NCBI GenBank assembly: GCA_903922075.1
Contig: CAIXSK010000062.1
Location: 1 to 47,212, forward strand
Origin: an uncultured beta proteobacterium
Lineage (GTDB): Bacteria; Pseudomonadota; Gammaproteobacteria; Burkholderiales; Rhodocyclaceae
Reading direction: 5' to 3'
Length of the DNA: 47,212 bases
This document shows positions 7,393 to 17,900 of the stretch, piece by piece. The position numbers and the translations under genes were made by a program. Every line of letters begins with the position of its first letter. Position 1 is the stretch's first letter. The notes under the pieces were generated by a model, which saw only the letters and a list, made by a program, of their open reading frames with translations, ran no database searches and had not been told where the DNA came from.

Positions 7393-10098
7393 TTAAAAAG
7401 TGTCAAAGTCAGGAAGGGTTTGCGGTGCTGTCGCCTCAGGCAGCGAACCGCTGGAAGGGATGGAAGGTGATGACCTGTCTTCCGCCATGGATGGGGCGGT
7501 ACTCGATGTTTCCTTGGTGAGGCTGAATTTTTTCAGGGGAGCAACGGGATTGATGCTGCCCACTTGCAACGTGTTGTAGAGCGATTTGTTTTCTTGCTGC
7601 CGCTCCAGTGCGGCGGCCAGCGCACCCTCAGGTGTGAAGACCTGCATGAACTCCCGTAGGCGCTGGCTGGCTTGCGCATCGTTCGCGTCAGCGCCACTGC
7701 GGCGGGTGTATTCCTCAGTCAGGGCACGCCGCTCGATTTCGGTCAGTTGGCCCAAGCCGACCAAGTTGCGACAGGTCGCGTGGAGCCAGCGGTCTTTGAA
7801 GCGAACGTACACGGATGAGGCATCCCACGGGTCATAGCGGACGGGTAGACTTTGACCGGCGACGCGAGGGTCGCGGAATTCCGGGTGCCAGTACAACTGC
7901 TCATTCACCTTGACGCCGCGTTGGCGGTTGACGAGGCGAACACCACCGTAGTCGACCGGCGGGCAGGTCGCAATCAGGAAATCCTGGTTGAAGAGAATCT
8001 GCCGCTGCGGGCGGGAGCCACTTTCTTTCAAGCCACGCTGAAATGCTTCTCGGGGGCTGCAATCCAGCGCGGGATGGCGCTCGTTGTCGTAATACTCGGT
8101 GGCCCAGTATTCAAGGCCAAAGTACATCGCTTCCAGTGTCCATTCCGCAAAATTCACCGGCAGATGCTTGCCGGTCACCATCCGCACGTTCTTGGTGGCT
8201 TTGGTGTTGCCGGGCAAGTTATGGACATATTCGCTGTGCGCCCGTCCGAACATGCGTTCGAGAACCGCGCCATGCCGCGGCTGGCCGGCCGGCCGAAAAC
8301 GCAGATGGACTCCCATCACCTGGAGGAAGGTTTCAAACGCTGACGACATGAAATCGCGGCCGTTATCGACCACGATGAACTCAGGCAATCGTCCGAAGCG
8401 GTTGACCATGTCGCGTATCACCATCATCACGGAGTGATAGGACGGTGGGTCGAAGGTCAGATATATCGCGACGACACGGCGCGACCAGGCGTCGACGGCC
8501 AGAGAGAGCCAAGGGCGCCCCAAGGGTTTGCCGGAACGGCTGGAAACCAACTCGATGTCGAGCTGGGTATGGTCGATATGTACATACTGAAACGGACGGC
8601 TACCATGGACGGGCGTGTCGGCGTACAGAACATCGACAAACTCACTCATCTGATAGGCCATTCGTTTGCCATGACGAACGCGCAGGTCGTGCGCAGTTTC
8701 TTCGGCCTTGATGCGGGCGATGAGGGTCGGGTAGGACGGCGCCTTGATACCGGCTTCGTCACAGGCCGCCTTCAGAATTCGGTAGCACGCCTTGTAGTTG
8801 ATGGCTTCATGGCTGCGCCAGTGAGTCTCGATGACATTCTTGAGAACGTCATCCTGCGTTTCCGTCAGTCGGGCGGTGCGATTGCCTCGAGCATCCGTAC
8901 GCGGCACCAGGGCCAGCACTTCATGGCCGCCATTGGCCAGGGCCGCATTCTGACGGGCTTGCCAGCGGCGTTGGGTACGGTCGCAGACGATGGCCAGGTG
9001 AGTGTCCGACTGCAATATGGCCTGGCGCTGCAACGCAACGTCTAACTGAGCCTGCGTATAACGGGCCAGGTCCAGTTTGCTACTTCCAGCCTCGATAACC
9101 GGTGAAATGCGCCCATTTCGAAGGGCATCTGTTAGCCATTCACGGGATAGTGTTACGGGTGAGCCAGCGCGGCGGGTGCAGACGACTTCCGATTCGCCGA
9201 CGAGAGACATCGTCAGTTCCTGGGATTCGTACTCGAAGCGAGTTCCCTCGGAAATATCGAGGACGAAATGTTCCTGGCCAGGAACTGAACCGACATGAAC
9301 CTCGCCCGCCATGAAGTCGCGTACCGTGGTGTCGCGGTAAAGCCGGCAACGTCTGGGCTCCATCAGGGTTTCACGGTCGAGGTCGGCAACAACCTGATGG
9401 TCGGCAACGGCCTTGAGCAGGACGTCTGCGGAGAAGCCATAGGGTTCGACCATCAATTCGGCCAGATAACAGGCGCCATGTTGTGAAAGTGCCGCCGTCA
9501 GACGCTGCAAGTCACCTTCAGGGCAGGGCTCTGCCGCAGGGTGGAAATAGTCTGCGAGGTGCAGTAGGTTTTCTACACGACGACGAGGGAAGGCTTCATC
9601 GCTGTAGATTCGATAGCGGATGCCCAGTTCTGCTAGCTGACGTTCAATCTGGGGAGATGACCACGTCCCGTCTGTGGCTTTGATATAGCGATACGGGTAT
9701 CTCTCCGCCAGTCGAGTCAACTTCTGCTCCGACTTCCACTCTTCGAGGGTAAAACCGTCCTCTTGAATGACCAGAAAGTCTGGGAAATGCTGAATCTTGC
9801 GAATCTCACCAGTGGCAGTATCTACGAGCTCCAGTTTTAGCTCGCAGGGCTGCGCGTAATACTCGATGACCTGCTTGTTGAACTCATGGTCGACGGCGGC
9901 GGCAAACTCGATATGCCGGCTCTCCGTTCGGATTTCACGTCCCATCTTCCGGCTGGCCATCAATGTAATGACATTCCCGCCACGCGATTTAACCTCGCGT
10001 ACAGGGGCCAGGGTGCGTGCCTTCAAAATGAGTTCGCGCCCGGCACGAGGTGTGCCGAGGTGCTCGAAGAGTTCGGTAATCTGTTCCTTGTTCAACAT
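7393..10098 (-). CDS. tnsAB: Fused TnsA-TnsB transposase (TnsAB)
   Basis: A single 901-aa chain combines both strand-cutting enzymes. Residues about 40-170 form a TnsA-like PD-(D/E)xK nuclease: E64 in RHIEF, D107 in HFPDFLV, and E120-x-K122 in LEEWKSE. A linker and HTH-rich region follow, then a DDE integrase core: D509 in VHIDHTQLD, D578 in FIVVDNGRDF, and E614 in AVLERMFG, with 35 residues between the last two. A Mu-type C-terminal beta-barrel follows (PVRYDPWDASSVYVRF). TnsA cuts the 5' ends and TnsB the 3' ends, giving cut-and-paste. The ATG at 10098 has AGGTC 4 nt upstream; the longer ORF to 10257 overlaps the divergent promoter region and is rejected. Confidence 0.94.
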   Translation of the reverse strand: MLNKEQITELFEHLGTPRAGRELILKARTLAPVREVKSRGGNVITLMASRKMGREIRTESRHIEFAAAVDHEFNKQVIEYYAQPCELKLELVDTATGEIRKIQHFPDFLVIQEDGFTLEEWKSEQKLTRLAERYPYRYIKATDGTWSSPQIERQLAELGIRYRIYSDEAFPRRRVENLLHLADYFHPAAEPCPEGDLQRLTAALSQHGACYLAELMVEPYGFSADVLLKAVADHQVVADLDRETLMEPRRCRLYRDTTVRDFMAGEVHVGSVPGQEHFVLDISEGTRFEYESQELTMSLVGESEVVCTRRAGSPVTLSREWLTDALRNGRISPVIEAGSSKLDLARYTQAQLDVALQRQAILQSDTHLAIVCDRTQRRWQARQNAALANGGHEVLALVPRTDARGNRTARLTETQDDVLKNVIETHWRSHEAINYKACYRILKAACDEAGIKAPSYPTLIARIKAEETAHDLRVRHGKRMAYQMSEFVDVLYADTPVHGSRPFQYVHIDHTQLDIELVSSRSGKPLGRPWLSLAVDAWSRRVVAIYLTFDPPSYHSVMMVIRDMVNRFGRLPEFIVVDNGRDFMSSAFETFLQVMGVHLRFRPAGQPRHGAVLERMFGRAHSEYVHNLPGNTKATKNVRMVTGKHLPVNFAEWTLEAMYFGLEYWATEYYDNERHPALDCSPREAFQRGLKESGSRPQRQILFNQDFLIATCPPVDYGGVRLVNRQRGVKVNEQLYWHPEFRDPRVAGQSLPVRYDPWDASSVYVRFKDRWLHATCRNLVGLGQLTEIERRALTEEYTRRSGADANDAQASQRLREFMQVFTPEGALAAALERQQENKSLYNTLQVGSINPVAPLKKFSLTKETSSTAPSMAEDRSSPSIPSSGSLPEATAPQTLPDFDTF

Positions 10099-10161
10099 CG
10101 CTGACCTAAAAATCCTGCTGATGTGAACGTGTAGGAACGGCACCTGCGCTAGAATGACGAT

Positions 10162-10179
10162 TCGGTCGTATATGACCGA
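10162..10179. promoter_or_regulatory. Palindromic operator candidate between tnsAB and the DUF6471 gene
   Basis: TCGGTC-GTATAT-GACCGA is a perfect 6-bp inverted repeat with a 6-bp AT-rich centre. It lies in the 124-bp divergent gap, just downstream of a TAGAAT -10-like box (10150-10155, plus strand). It is well placed to control the DUF6471 gene and perhaps tnsAB. The centre also holds TATACG on the minus strand, a possible -10 for tnsAB. Confidence 0.5.
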
Positions 10180-10222
10180 TTTGTGGCTTCTTGCCCCTAT
10201 CGTCACCTTGAGCCAGAACCCA

Positions 10223-10534
10223 ATGCGCGAATCGAAATCCACCCAAAAGAGAGTCACGGGGCCGCTGAAGCTTCGACCGGAGGTTGCCTACACACCATGG
10301 GAGGACCGAGCGAAGGAGGTGTTGGTCGAGGAGATGCGGAAGAGGAAACTTGGCTACAAGGAGTTGGCCCGGCTCTTGGAGCCTTACGGCATCGATGAGA
10401 CACCAGACCAAATTAACCGCAAGGCGAACCGGAAGCGGTTTTCGGCGGCGTTCCTGTTGGCGTGCCTGGCAGCGATGGAGGTGACTGCAGTCGAGGTGCC
10501 GACTCAGCTTGGGGTGCCGAAATCGTACAAATGA
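10223..10534 (+). CDS. DUF6471-domain small protein, likely regulator
   Basis: This 103-aa basic protein matches the DUF6471 pattern: WEDRAKEVLVEEMRKRKLGYKELARLLEPYGIDETPDQINRKANRKRFSAAFLLACLAAMEV. The central helices look like a small helix-turn-helix, and the C-terminal FSAAFLLACLAAM helix is the family signature. I chose the ATG at 10223 (MRESKSTQ) because the track start at 10154 lies upstream of the palindrome, inside the likely promoter. It is divergent from tnsAB and may set transposase expression by binding that palindrome; this is inference, since the family has no assigned function. The alternative 126-aa start cannot be excluded. Confidence 0.75.
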   Translation: MRESKSTQKRVTGPLKLRPEVAYTPWEDRAKEVLVEEMRKRKLGYKELARLLEPYGIDETPDQINRKANRKRFSAAFLLACLAAMEVTAVEVPTQLGVPKSYK

Positions 10535-10873
10535 AAGTGAACTACCCTCTGAACTTGCCTGCTTCTGCCAATTTGGCGAATGCCAATGTGCTTGTTTCTG
10601 CATCTTTCCCCCAATCTTGTCCGTTCACAAAATGGGGACCCACCGATTGTCTGGATGACAAGCCGGGTGCAGAAAGCACAGCAAATATCAAGTTGGCTCA
10701 ATAGCCTGTATGAAAATTAAATCAAACATCGTTGCCTAGCAAGCCCAGATGCTAGGCAACGCCTCCAATTGTTCGAATGAGTTGTACTTCCTGAGTTTCC
10801 GCTACCATGTCGTCTGAATAGATGCGCGCGGGCGGATTTCAGGCTGAGCGGCGCACAGAACCAGAAAAATGAC
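10535..10873. other. Intergenic region upstream of hsdM with a strong hairpin
   Basis: This 339-bp gap has no convincing gene. It holds a perfect 11-bp inverted repeat at 10730-10761 (CGTTGCCTAGC, 10-nt loop, GCTAGGCAACG). No T-run follows on either strand, so an operator or mRNA structure ahead of hsdM is as likely as a terminator. An AT-rich stretch (TGAAAATTAAATCAAA) lies just upstream. hsdM itself has only a weak ribosome-binding site. Confidence 0.5.
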
Positions 10874-12619
10874 ATGAACCACCAAGCCCTTTCTTCCTTT
10901 ATTTGGTCTGTTGCCGACCTCTTGCGCGGCGACTACAAGCAATCCGAGTACGGCAAGGTCATCCTGCCCTTTACCGTCCTACGTCGCCTCGATTGCGTGC
11001 TGGAGGCCACCAAGCCCGCCGTGTTGGCCGAGTTCGAGGCCAAGTTCAAAGCGGGGCTCAACCCCGACCCGTTCCTGCTGCGCAAGTCAGGGCAGAGCTT
11101 CTACAACATTTCGCCGCTCGACCTCGGCAAGCTGCTGGGTGACCAGGACCACATCCGAGAAAACCTTTACGCCTACATTCAGGGCTTTTCGCCGGCCGCA
11201 CGGGACATCTTCGAGCGCTTCGAATTCTTCACCCAAGTCGAGCGCCTAGCCAAGGCAGGGCTGCTCTATCTGGTGACCGAGAAGTTTGCCAACATCGACC
11301 TGCACCCGGATGTCGTCGATAACGCCCAGATGGGCCTGGTCTTCGAGGAATTGATTCGCAAGTTCGCTGAAATCTCCAACGAGACCGCCGGGGAGCACTT
11401 CACGCCCCGCGAAGTCATCCGACTGATGGTGAACCTGTTGTTCATCGAGGACGACGACGTGCTCACCTCCGGCAATGCCGTGGTGCGTACCCTGTACGAC
11501 CCGACGGCTGGCACGGGGGGCATGCTTTCAGTGGCCGGGGAATACCTGTTGGAACACAACCCAGCGGCCCGTCTGACCCTGTTCGGCCAGGAACTCAACG
11601 ACGAGTCGTACGCCATCTGCAAGGCCGACATGCTCATTAAGGGCCAGGACGTGGCCAATATTGTGGTCGGCAACACTCTCTCGGACGATGGCCACAGCGG
11701 CCGCAAGTTCGACTACATGTTGTCGAACCCGCCTTTCGGTGTTGAGTGGAAGAAGGTCGAAAAGGAGGTCCGCAAGGAATACGAGCAGAAGGGCTTCGAC
11801 GGCCGTTTCGGTCCTGGCTTGCCGCGTGTGTCGGACGGCTCCATGCTGTTCCTACTGCACCTCATCAGCAAGATGCGTCCGGCCGTCGATGGCGGCAGCC
11901 GCATCGGCATCGTGTTGAACGGCAGTCCGCTTTTCACCGGTGGTGCCGGGAGTGGAGAGAGTGAAATCCGCCGCTACGTTCTGGAAAACGACCTGGTGGA
12001 AGCCATCATCGGCCTGCCCACCGACATGTTTTATAACACAGGCATCGCCACTTACGTCTGGATACTCTCCAACAAGAAACCGGCTGCCCGCAAAGGCAAG
12101 GTCCAGCTCATCGACGCCAGTGTCTATTGGCAGAAGATGCGTAAGAGCCTGGGCAGCAAGCGCAAGGAGATGAGTGACGAGCATATTGCCAAAGTTACCA
12201 AGCTGTTCGGCGAGTTCATCGAGGCCGAGGAGGACGGGAAACCTATTTCCCGCATCTTTAACAACGCCGACTTCGGCTACACCACCATCACGGTTGAGCG
12301 CCCACTACGCGACGAAGCTGGCAATGTTGTGCTCGGCACCAAGGGCAAGCAGAAGGGCAAGCCACAGCCGGATTCGGCGCTACGCGATACCGAGAACGTC
12401 CCGCTCAACGAGGGCATCGACGCCTACTTCGCCCGCGAAGTGTTGCCCCATGCGCCGGATGCCTGGATAGATACCGAAAAATCCAAGGTCGGCTACGAGA
12501 TTCCCTTCAACCGCCATTTCTACGTCTTCACCCCACCGCGCAGCCTGCATGAGATTGATGAAGAACTGAAGGGTGTGACTGCCAATATTATGCGGATGCT
12601 GGAAGGACTGGCGGAATGA
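10874..12619 (+). CDS. hsdM: Type I restriction-modification DNA methyltransferase subunit HsdM
   Basis: This 581-aa protein has the N-terminal helical HsdM_N domain ([37 protein letters not shown]) and an N6-adenine methyltransferase domain with SAM motif [12 protein letters not shown] (about residue 212) and catalytic NPPF (about 289; [11 protein letters not shown]). Methylase motif preface [17 protein letters not shown] is typical. With HsdS it methylates one adenine on each strand of a bipartite site; with HsdR it forms the restriction complex. It opens an operon in which each stop overlaps the next start; its own TGA overlaps the ATG of a 47-aa ORF by 4 nt. Confidence 0.96.
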   Translation: MNHQALSSFIWSVADLLRGDYKQSEYGKVILPFTVLRRLDCVLEATKPAVLAEFEAKFKAGLNPDPFLLRKSGQSFYNISPLDLGKLLGDQDHIRENLYAYIQGFSPAARDIFERFEFFTQVERLAKAGLLYLVTEKFANIDLHPDVVDNAQMGLVFEELIRKFAEISNETAGEHFTPREVIRLMVNLLFIEDDDVLTSGNAVVRTLYDPTAGTGGMLSVAGEYLLEHNPAARLTLFGQELNDESYAICKADMLIKGQDVANIVVGNTLSDDGHSGRKFDYMLSNPPFGVEWKKVEKEVRKEYEQKGFDGRFGPGLPRVSDGSMLFLLHLISKMRPAVDGGSRIGIVLNGSPLFTGGAGSGESEIRRYVLENDLVEAIIGLPTDMFYNTGIATYVWILSNKKPAARKGKVQLIDASVYWQKMRKSLGSKRKEMSDEHIAKVTKLFGEFIEAEEDGKPISRIFNNADFGYTTITVERPLRDEAGNVVLGTKGKQKGKPQPDSALRDTENVPLNEGIDAYFAREVLPHAPDAWIDTEKSKVGYEIPFNRHFYVFTPPRSLHEIDEELKGVTANIMRMLEGLAE

Positions 12620-12759
12620 AGTGCCCCTGGCATATCCAAATATGGCTTGAGTTTTCTTATCAGGAAACCGATAATGCGCTTAACAACACCCGCCAAGGCT
12701 ATGCGCGAAAGCGTATCCTCAAACCGGCGGGTTCCTCGTTTACGGGGCGCGAAAAATGA
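12616..12759 (+). CDS. 47-aa small ORF coupled between hsdM and abi
   Basis: This ORF is too short for the ORF track. It starts [20 protein letters not shown] and ends SSFTGREK. The ATG overlaps the hsdM TGA (ATGA, 12616-12619), and its TGA overlaps the abi ATG (ATGA, 12756-12759), so it fills the gap exactly and keeps ribosomes moving from hsdM to abi. The same 4-nt arrangement at both ends argues that it is translated. Composition is aromatic-rich at the N-terminus and basic at the C-terminus, with no membrane segment or known motif. It could be a small modulator of the Abi protein, or simply a coupling ORF. Confidence 0.55.
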   Translation: MKCPWHIQIWLEFSYQETDNALNNTRQGYARKRILKPAGSSFTGREK

Positions 12760-13655
12760 AGAGCGCCTTTACTAAACCCGCCACCACCTACGCCGAACAA
12801 GTTGCCAAGCTCCAGCAACGCGGCATGCTGTTCTCTGACCCGAACAAAGCGGCGTTTTACCTCCAGCATCTCAACTATTATCGCCTTGCAGCCTACTGGC
12901 TCCCCTTCGAGGCCGACCACGGCACTCATACATTTCTACCAGGGAGTCAATTCGACAATGTTCTGAATCTTTACATATTTGACCGCGAACTGCGCCTGCT
13001 GGTGCTAGATGCCATCGAACGCATCGAGGTCTCGGTCCGCAGCCAATGGGCCTACCAGATGGCTCACCTCCATGGGCCGCATGCACATCTCGACCCCGCG
13101 CTGGCCAAGGATTGGACAAACTGGGTCAGCGACAGCCATCAATTGCTGGGTGAAGTGGAGCGCTCGAAGGAAAACTTCATTGAGCACCTGAGGCAAACCT
13201 ATAGCGATGCTCTGCCGCCCCTATGGGCCGTTTGCGAAATCATGTCGCTCGGACTGCTCTCACGCCAGTACAAGAACCTCAAGCCCATGGCAACGCGCAG
13301 GGCCATTGCCAGCCAGTACAGCCTTGACCAGCAGGTTTTTGAATCCTGGCTGCACCATCTGACCTTCGTCCGCAATGTCTGCGCCCACCACAACCGGCTG
13401 TGGAACCGCGAATTCACGATTACTCCGCAACATCCCCGTAGCAAGCCCCGCATCCTCAGCGGTGAATTCATTGGCAGTTCACGCAAGCTCTATAACACCT
13501 TGGTCATCCTTACGCACTTTATGGACACCATCGCGCCCGGCCATCACTGGCGGCAGCGCTTAAAAACTCTGCTCACGCAGCACGCCATCCCTGTTCAGGC
13601 GATGGACTTCCCGGCCGATTGGGAAGAACGAGCGATTTGGCAGGAGGCAGCATAA
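12756..13655 (+). CDS. Abi_2-family (AbiD/AbiF-like) HEPN abortive-infection protein
   Basis: This 299-aa protein matches the Abi_2 family: [21 protein letters not shown] at the start, [19 protein letters not shown] (the conserved YYRL.AYW block), [29 protein letters not shown], and a C-terminal HEPN RNase-like motif R-X4-H ([13 protein letters not shown], about residues 204-216). The family causes growth arrest or death on phage infection, probably by RNA cleavage. It lies between hsdM and hsdS inside the R-M operon; its TAA shares a base with the hsdS ATG. The position recalls PrrC, an RNase kept silent by its host R-M complex. A guard role here is inference. Confidence 0.88.
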   Translation: MKSAFTKPATTYAEQVAKLQQRGMLFSDPNKAAFYLQHLNYYRLAAYWLPFEADHGTHTFLPGSQFDNVLNLYIFDRELRLLVLDAIERIEVSVRSQWAYQMAHLHGPHAHLDPALAKDWTNWVSDSHQLLGEVERSKENFIEHLRQTYSDALPPLWAVCEIMSLGLLSRQYKNLKPMATRRAIASQYSLDQQVFESWLHHLTFVRNVCAHHNRLWNREFTITPQHPRSKPRILSGEFIGSSRKLYNTLVILTHFMDTIAPGHHWRQRLKTLLTQHAIPVQAMDFPADWEERAIWQEAA

Positions 13656-14983
13656 TGGGCTTGCTAAGGTATCCAGAGAGCAAGGAAAGCGGGGTTGCCT
13701 GGTTGGGGAAAGTGCCGTCGCATTGGCAGGTGCATCGCCTGAAGAACTTGTTTGAAATTCGTAAGCGCATTGTGGGTGAAGAAGGACATCAGGTCTTATC
13801 CATAACACAGCGAGGCATAAAGGTTAAGGACATTGAGAGCAATGACGGCCAACTCTCGATGGACTACTCAAAGTACCAAATAGTGCACCCAGGTGACTTT
13901 GCGATGAATCACATGGACTTGCTAACCGGGTTCGTCGACATTTCGCCGTACGCTGGCGTAACCAGCCCCGACTATCGGGTTTTTGCTGTGCGAGATGGCG
14001 TGCAGTGCGAGCCGAGATATTTCCTCTACCTATTGCAGAACGCCTACCGACAGAAAATCTTCTACGCCTTTGGTCAAGGAGCCTCTGAATTCGGCCGCTG
14101 GCGCTTCCCGACTGACCAATTCAACGACTTTCGATTTCCGTGCCCTCCATCTAGCGAACAAACCGCCATCGCCACCTTCCTCGACCGCGAAACCGGGAAA
14201 ATCGACGCTCTGGTTGCCGAACAGGAAAAGCTCCTCGCTCTGCTCGCCGAAAAGCGCCAGGCCACCATTTCCCATGCGGTCACCAAGGGCTTGAATCCGG
14301 ATGCGCCGATGAAAGATTCCGGCGTAGCTTGGCTGGGAAAGGTGCCGGAGCATTGGGGCATGAAGCGCATAAAGGACTGCGGATGTGAAGTAGTGGACTG
14401 CAAGAATAGAACTCCAGAACCCCATCCCGATGGGGACTACTTTGTAGTCAGAACGTCCTGCGTTAAGGACGGCAGGTTCGACCCGGAACCGGGGTATCGG
14501 ACTGATGAAAGAAATTTCATCGAATGGACCGCGAAGGGCAAACCGCAGACAGGAGACGTGCTCTTTACACGCGAAGCTCCTACAGGCGAGGCATGTCTAG
14601 CACCGCAAGGGCTCGATTTCTGTCTCGGGCAGCGAATGATGTACATCCGACCGCCAGAGCAGGTGCTACGCAGCGAATTCCTGCTCTACTCAATCTATGG
14701 TGGCCTTGCACGTGAGCGAATCAGCGAAAAATCGAAAGGAAGCACAGTCGGGCACCTGAGGGTAGGTGAAGTAGGAGAACTGCCGTTGCTTCTCCCCCCG
14801 CTTGACGAACAACGGGAGCTTGTTGAGTTCGTCGCTGACGAACTCAACAAGCTCCAATCGTTGGAAGTCGAATCCGAACGTGCAATCGCTTTACTTAAAA
14901 AACGCCGCTCTGCCCTCATCGCTGCCGCCGTCACCGGCCAAATAGACGTTCGCGGCCTCGTCATCGAACCGGAGGCTGCTTGA
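13655..14983 (+). CDS. hsdS: Type I R-M specificity subunit HsdS
   Basis: This 442-aa protein has two target-recognition domains in tandem. Each half opens with the same phrase, SGVAWLGKVPSHW near the N-terminus and SGVAWLGKVPEHW in the middle, followed by a variable TRD and a conserved coiled-coil spacer (EQTAIATFLDRETGKIDALVAEQEKLLALLAEKR, and DEQRELVEFVADELNKLQ). Each TRD reads one half of the bipartite DNA site. The ATG at 13655 overlaps the abi TAA by one base, with AGGAGG 7 nt upstream; the track start at 13619 is too early. Both TRDs are full length, so the specificity should be functional, but the recognised sequence cannot be read from the protein. Confidence 0.95.
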   Translation: MGLLRYPESKESGVAWLGKVPSHWQVHRLKNLFEIRKRIVGEEGHQVLSITQRGIKVKDIESNDGQLSMDYSKYQIVHPGDFAMNHMDLLTGFVDISPYAGVTSPDYRVFAVRDGVQCEPRYFLYLLQNAYRQKIFYAFGQGASEFGRWRFPTDQFNDFRFPCPPSSEQTAIATFLDRETGKIDALVAEQEKLLALLAEKRQATISHAVTKGLNPDAPMKDSGVAWLGKVPEHWGMKRIKDCGCEVVDCKNRTPEPHPDGDYFVVRTSCVKDGRFDPEPGYRTDERNFIEWTAKGKPQTGDVLFTREAPTGEACLAPQGLDFCLGQRMMYIRPPEQVLRSEFLLYSIYGGLARERISEKSKGSTVGHLRVGEVGELPLLLPPLDEQRELVEFVADELNKLQSLEVESERAIALLKKRRSALIAAAVTGQIDVRGLVIEPEAA

Positions 14984-17900
14984 TGCCTGCCTTGCACCAG
15001 GAAATCCACTTCGAAGCTGCCATCTGCACTCACCTCGGCCAACATGGCTGGTTGTATGCCGAAGGCGATGCCGCCCACTACGACCGGCAGAACGCCCTGT
15101 TTTTGCCCGACCTGCTGACCTGGGTGGAAACCACCCAGCCTGAGGCTTGGCAGGCGCTGACCAAGACCCACGGCGCCATCTTGCGCAAGGTGCTGGCGGA
15201 GCGGGTGCGCAAATGCCTCAATGAGCAAGGTACGCTGGAAGTGCTGCGCCGAGGCGTCGAGATGGTCGGCCTCAATAAGCCACTGTCCCTGGTGCAATTC
15301 AAGCCGGCCCTAGGCCTCAACCCGGCCATCCAGGCCGCCTACGAAGCCAACCGCTTGCGCGTGGTGCGTCAGGTGCACCACTCGCTCAACAATGCCAATG
15401 AGGCGGTAGACCTGGTGCTGTTCGTCAATGGCGTCGCCGTGGCCACGGCTGAACTCAAATCTGACTTCACCCAGAGTGTCAGCGATGCGGTCGACCAGTA
15501 CCGTTTCGACCGTCATCCGCAGCCCAAGTGCGGCCACGTCGAACCACTGCTGGCTTTCCCTGGCGGTGCATTGGTACATTTCGCCGTCAGCCAGTCGGAA
15601 GTGATGATGAGCACCAAGCTGGCTGGCACCAGCACCGTATTCCTGCCCTTCAACCGGGGTAATGCCGGTGGTGCGGGCAATGCGCCCAATCCCTTCGGCT
15701 TCGCCACCCATTACTTGTGGGAGGAAGTCTGGCAGCGCGACAGCTGGCTGGAAATCCTTGGCCGCTACCTTATCGGCAAGCGCAACGACAAAAAGCAGCT
15801 CACCGGCCTCATCTTCCCCCGTTATCACCAGCTTGACGCCACCCGGAAGCTGGTAGCCGATGTGTTGGAGCAAGGCCCTGGTGAGCGCTACCTGATTCAG
15901 CATTCAGCCGGCTCCGGCAAGACCAACTCGATTGCCTGGTCCGCTCATTTCCTCGCCGACCTGCACGATGCGGCGCACCAGAAGGTTTTTGATAGCGTGC
16001 TGGTGGTGTCCGACCGTACCGTGCTCGACGCGCAATTGCAGGAAGCCATCTTCGACTTCCAGCGCACCACCGGCGTGGTGGCGACCATCACCGATGAGCA
16101 TGGCAGCAAGAGCGGCCAGCTCGGCCAGGCGCTCAAGGACGGCAAGAAAATCATCGTCTGCACCATCCAGACCTTCCCCTTCGCGCTGGAAGCCGTGCAG
16201 AAGCTCGCTGCCACCGAAGGCAAGCGCTTCGCAGTGATTGCCGACGAAGCCCACAGCTCGCAGACCGGTGAAGCGGCCGCCAAGTTGAAGCAACTGCTCT
16301 CGGCCGAAGAGTTGCAGGAACTCGCCGACGGCGGCGAGGTGGATACCGAAACCGTATTGGCTGCCCAGATGGCCGCCAAAGCCAGCCAGGAAAAGAACAT
16401 CACCTACCTGGCCTTCACGGCCACCCCCAAGCAGAAGACACTGGAACTGTTTGGCCGCAAGAACGCCGACGGCCTGCCCGAGCCTTTCCACGTCTATTCC
16501 ATGCGTCAGGCCATCGAGGAAGGTTTCATCCTCGACGTACTGAAGAACTACACCACCTACAAGATGGCGTTCAAGCTGGCCCACAACGGCGAGGAATACG
16601 ACGAGCAGCAAGTCGAGAAGTCGGAAGCACTCAAGGGCATCATGCACTGGGTGCGCCTGCACCCGTACAACATCAGCCAGAAGGTACAGACCGTCGTCGA
16701 GCACTTCCGCGAGAACGTGCAGCCGCTACTGAACGGCCAGGCCAAGGCCATGGTCGTGGTCAGTAGCCGCAAGGAAGCGGTGCGCTGGCAGAAGGCTATC
16801 AGCGCCTACATCGCCAAGCAGCAATACAAGCTTGGCGTGCTGGTCGCCTTCTCCGGCGAAATCAACGACCCCGACAGCTACCCGGAACCGGTCAGCGAAC
16901 ACAGCAAGCTGCTGAACTCCGGCCTCAAGGGCGACATCCGCGAAGCCTTCAAAGGACCGGACTATCACCTGCTGTTGGTGGCCAACAAGTTCCAGACTGG
17001 ATTTGACCAGCCCTTGCTGTGCGGCATGTATGTCGACAAGCGTCTGGCCGGCATTCAGGCAGTGCAGACGCTTTCGCGCCTCAACCGTGCCCACCCCGGC
17101 AAGGACACGACCTACATCCTCGATTTCGTCAATGAACCGCAGGACGTCCTGGCCGCCTTCAAGACCTATTACGAGACTGCGGAACTCGAAGCCAATACTG
17201 ACCCGCATCTGGTGCTCGACCTGCGGGCCAAGCTGGATGCGACCGGTTACTACGATGGCTTTGAAGTCGACCGCGTGGCGGAAGCCGAAACCAACCCGAA
17301 GGCCACTCAGGCCCAGCTCAGCGCTGCCATCGCTCCGGTGGCCGACCGTCTGCTGAAACGCTACAAGGCGGCACAACACGACAAAGCGATAGCCGAAGCC
17401 AACCACGACGAAAAAGCCGCCCAGGCCGCCAAGGACATCATGGCCGCGCTGACCCTGTTCAAGGGTGACATGGGCGCCTTCAATCGCCTGTATGCCTTCC
17501 TGTCGCAGATATTTGATTACGGCAATACGGACATTGAGAAGCGCTATCTCTTCTTCAAGCGCCTTATCCCGCTGCTCGACTTCGGACGTGAGCGGGAAAC
17601 CGTCGACCTCTCCAAGGTGACCCTGACCCATCACACCCTGAAGAACAAAGGTCAGCAGACCCTGGACCTGAAACAAGGTGAGGCGCAAAAGTTACCGCCG
17701 ATGACCGAAACCGGCAGCGGTACCCTGCACGACAAGGAAAAGGCCTTCCTCGATGAAATCATCCAGAAGGTGAATGGCCTGTTCGAGGGGGAACTCTCGG
17801 ACAATGACCAACTGGTCTACGTGAATGGTGTCCTGAAGGGGAAGCTGCTCGAGAACGAAACCTTGGTGCAACAGGCGGCCAACAACACCAAGGAGCAGTT

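Noticed and set aside
10154-10222. Longer start of the DUF6471 gene
   Set aside because: It would place the palindrome inside the coding region; the ATG at 10223 fits the domain better.
10099-10257. Longer tnsAB start with 53 extra residues
   Set aside because: It crosses the divergent promoter/operator and lacks a ribosome-binding site; the ATG at 10098 has one.
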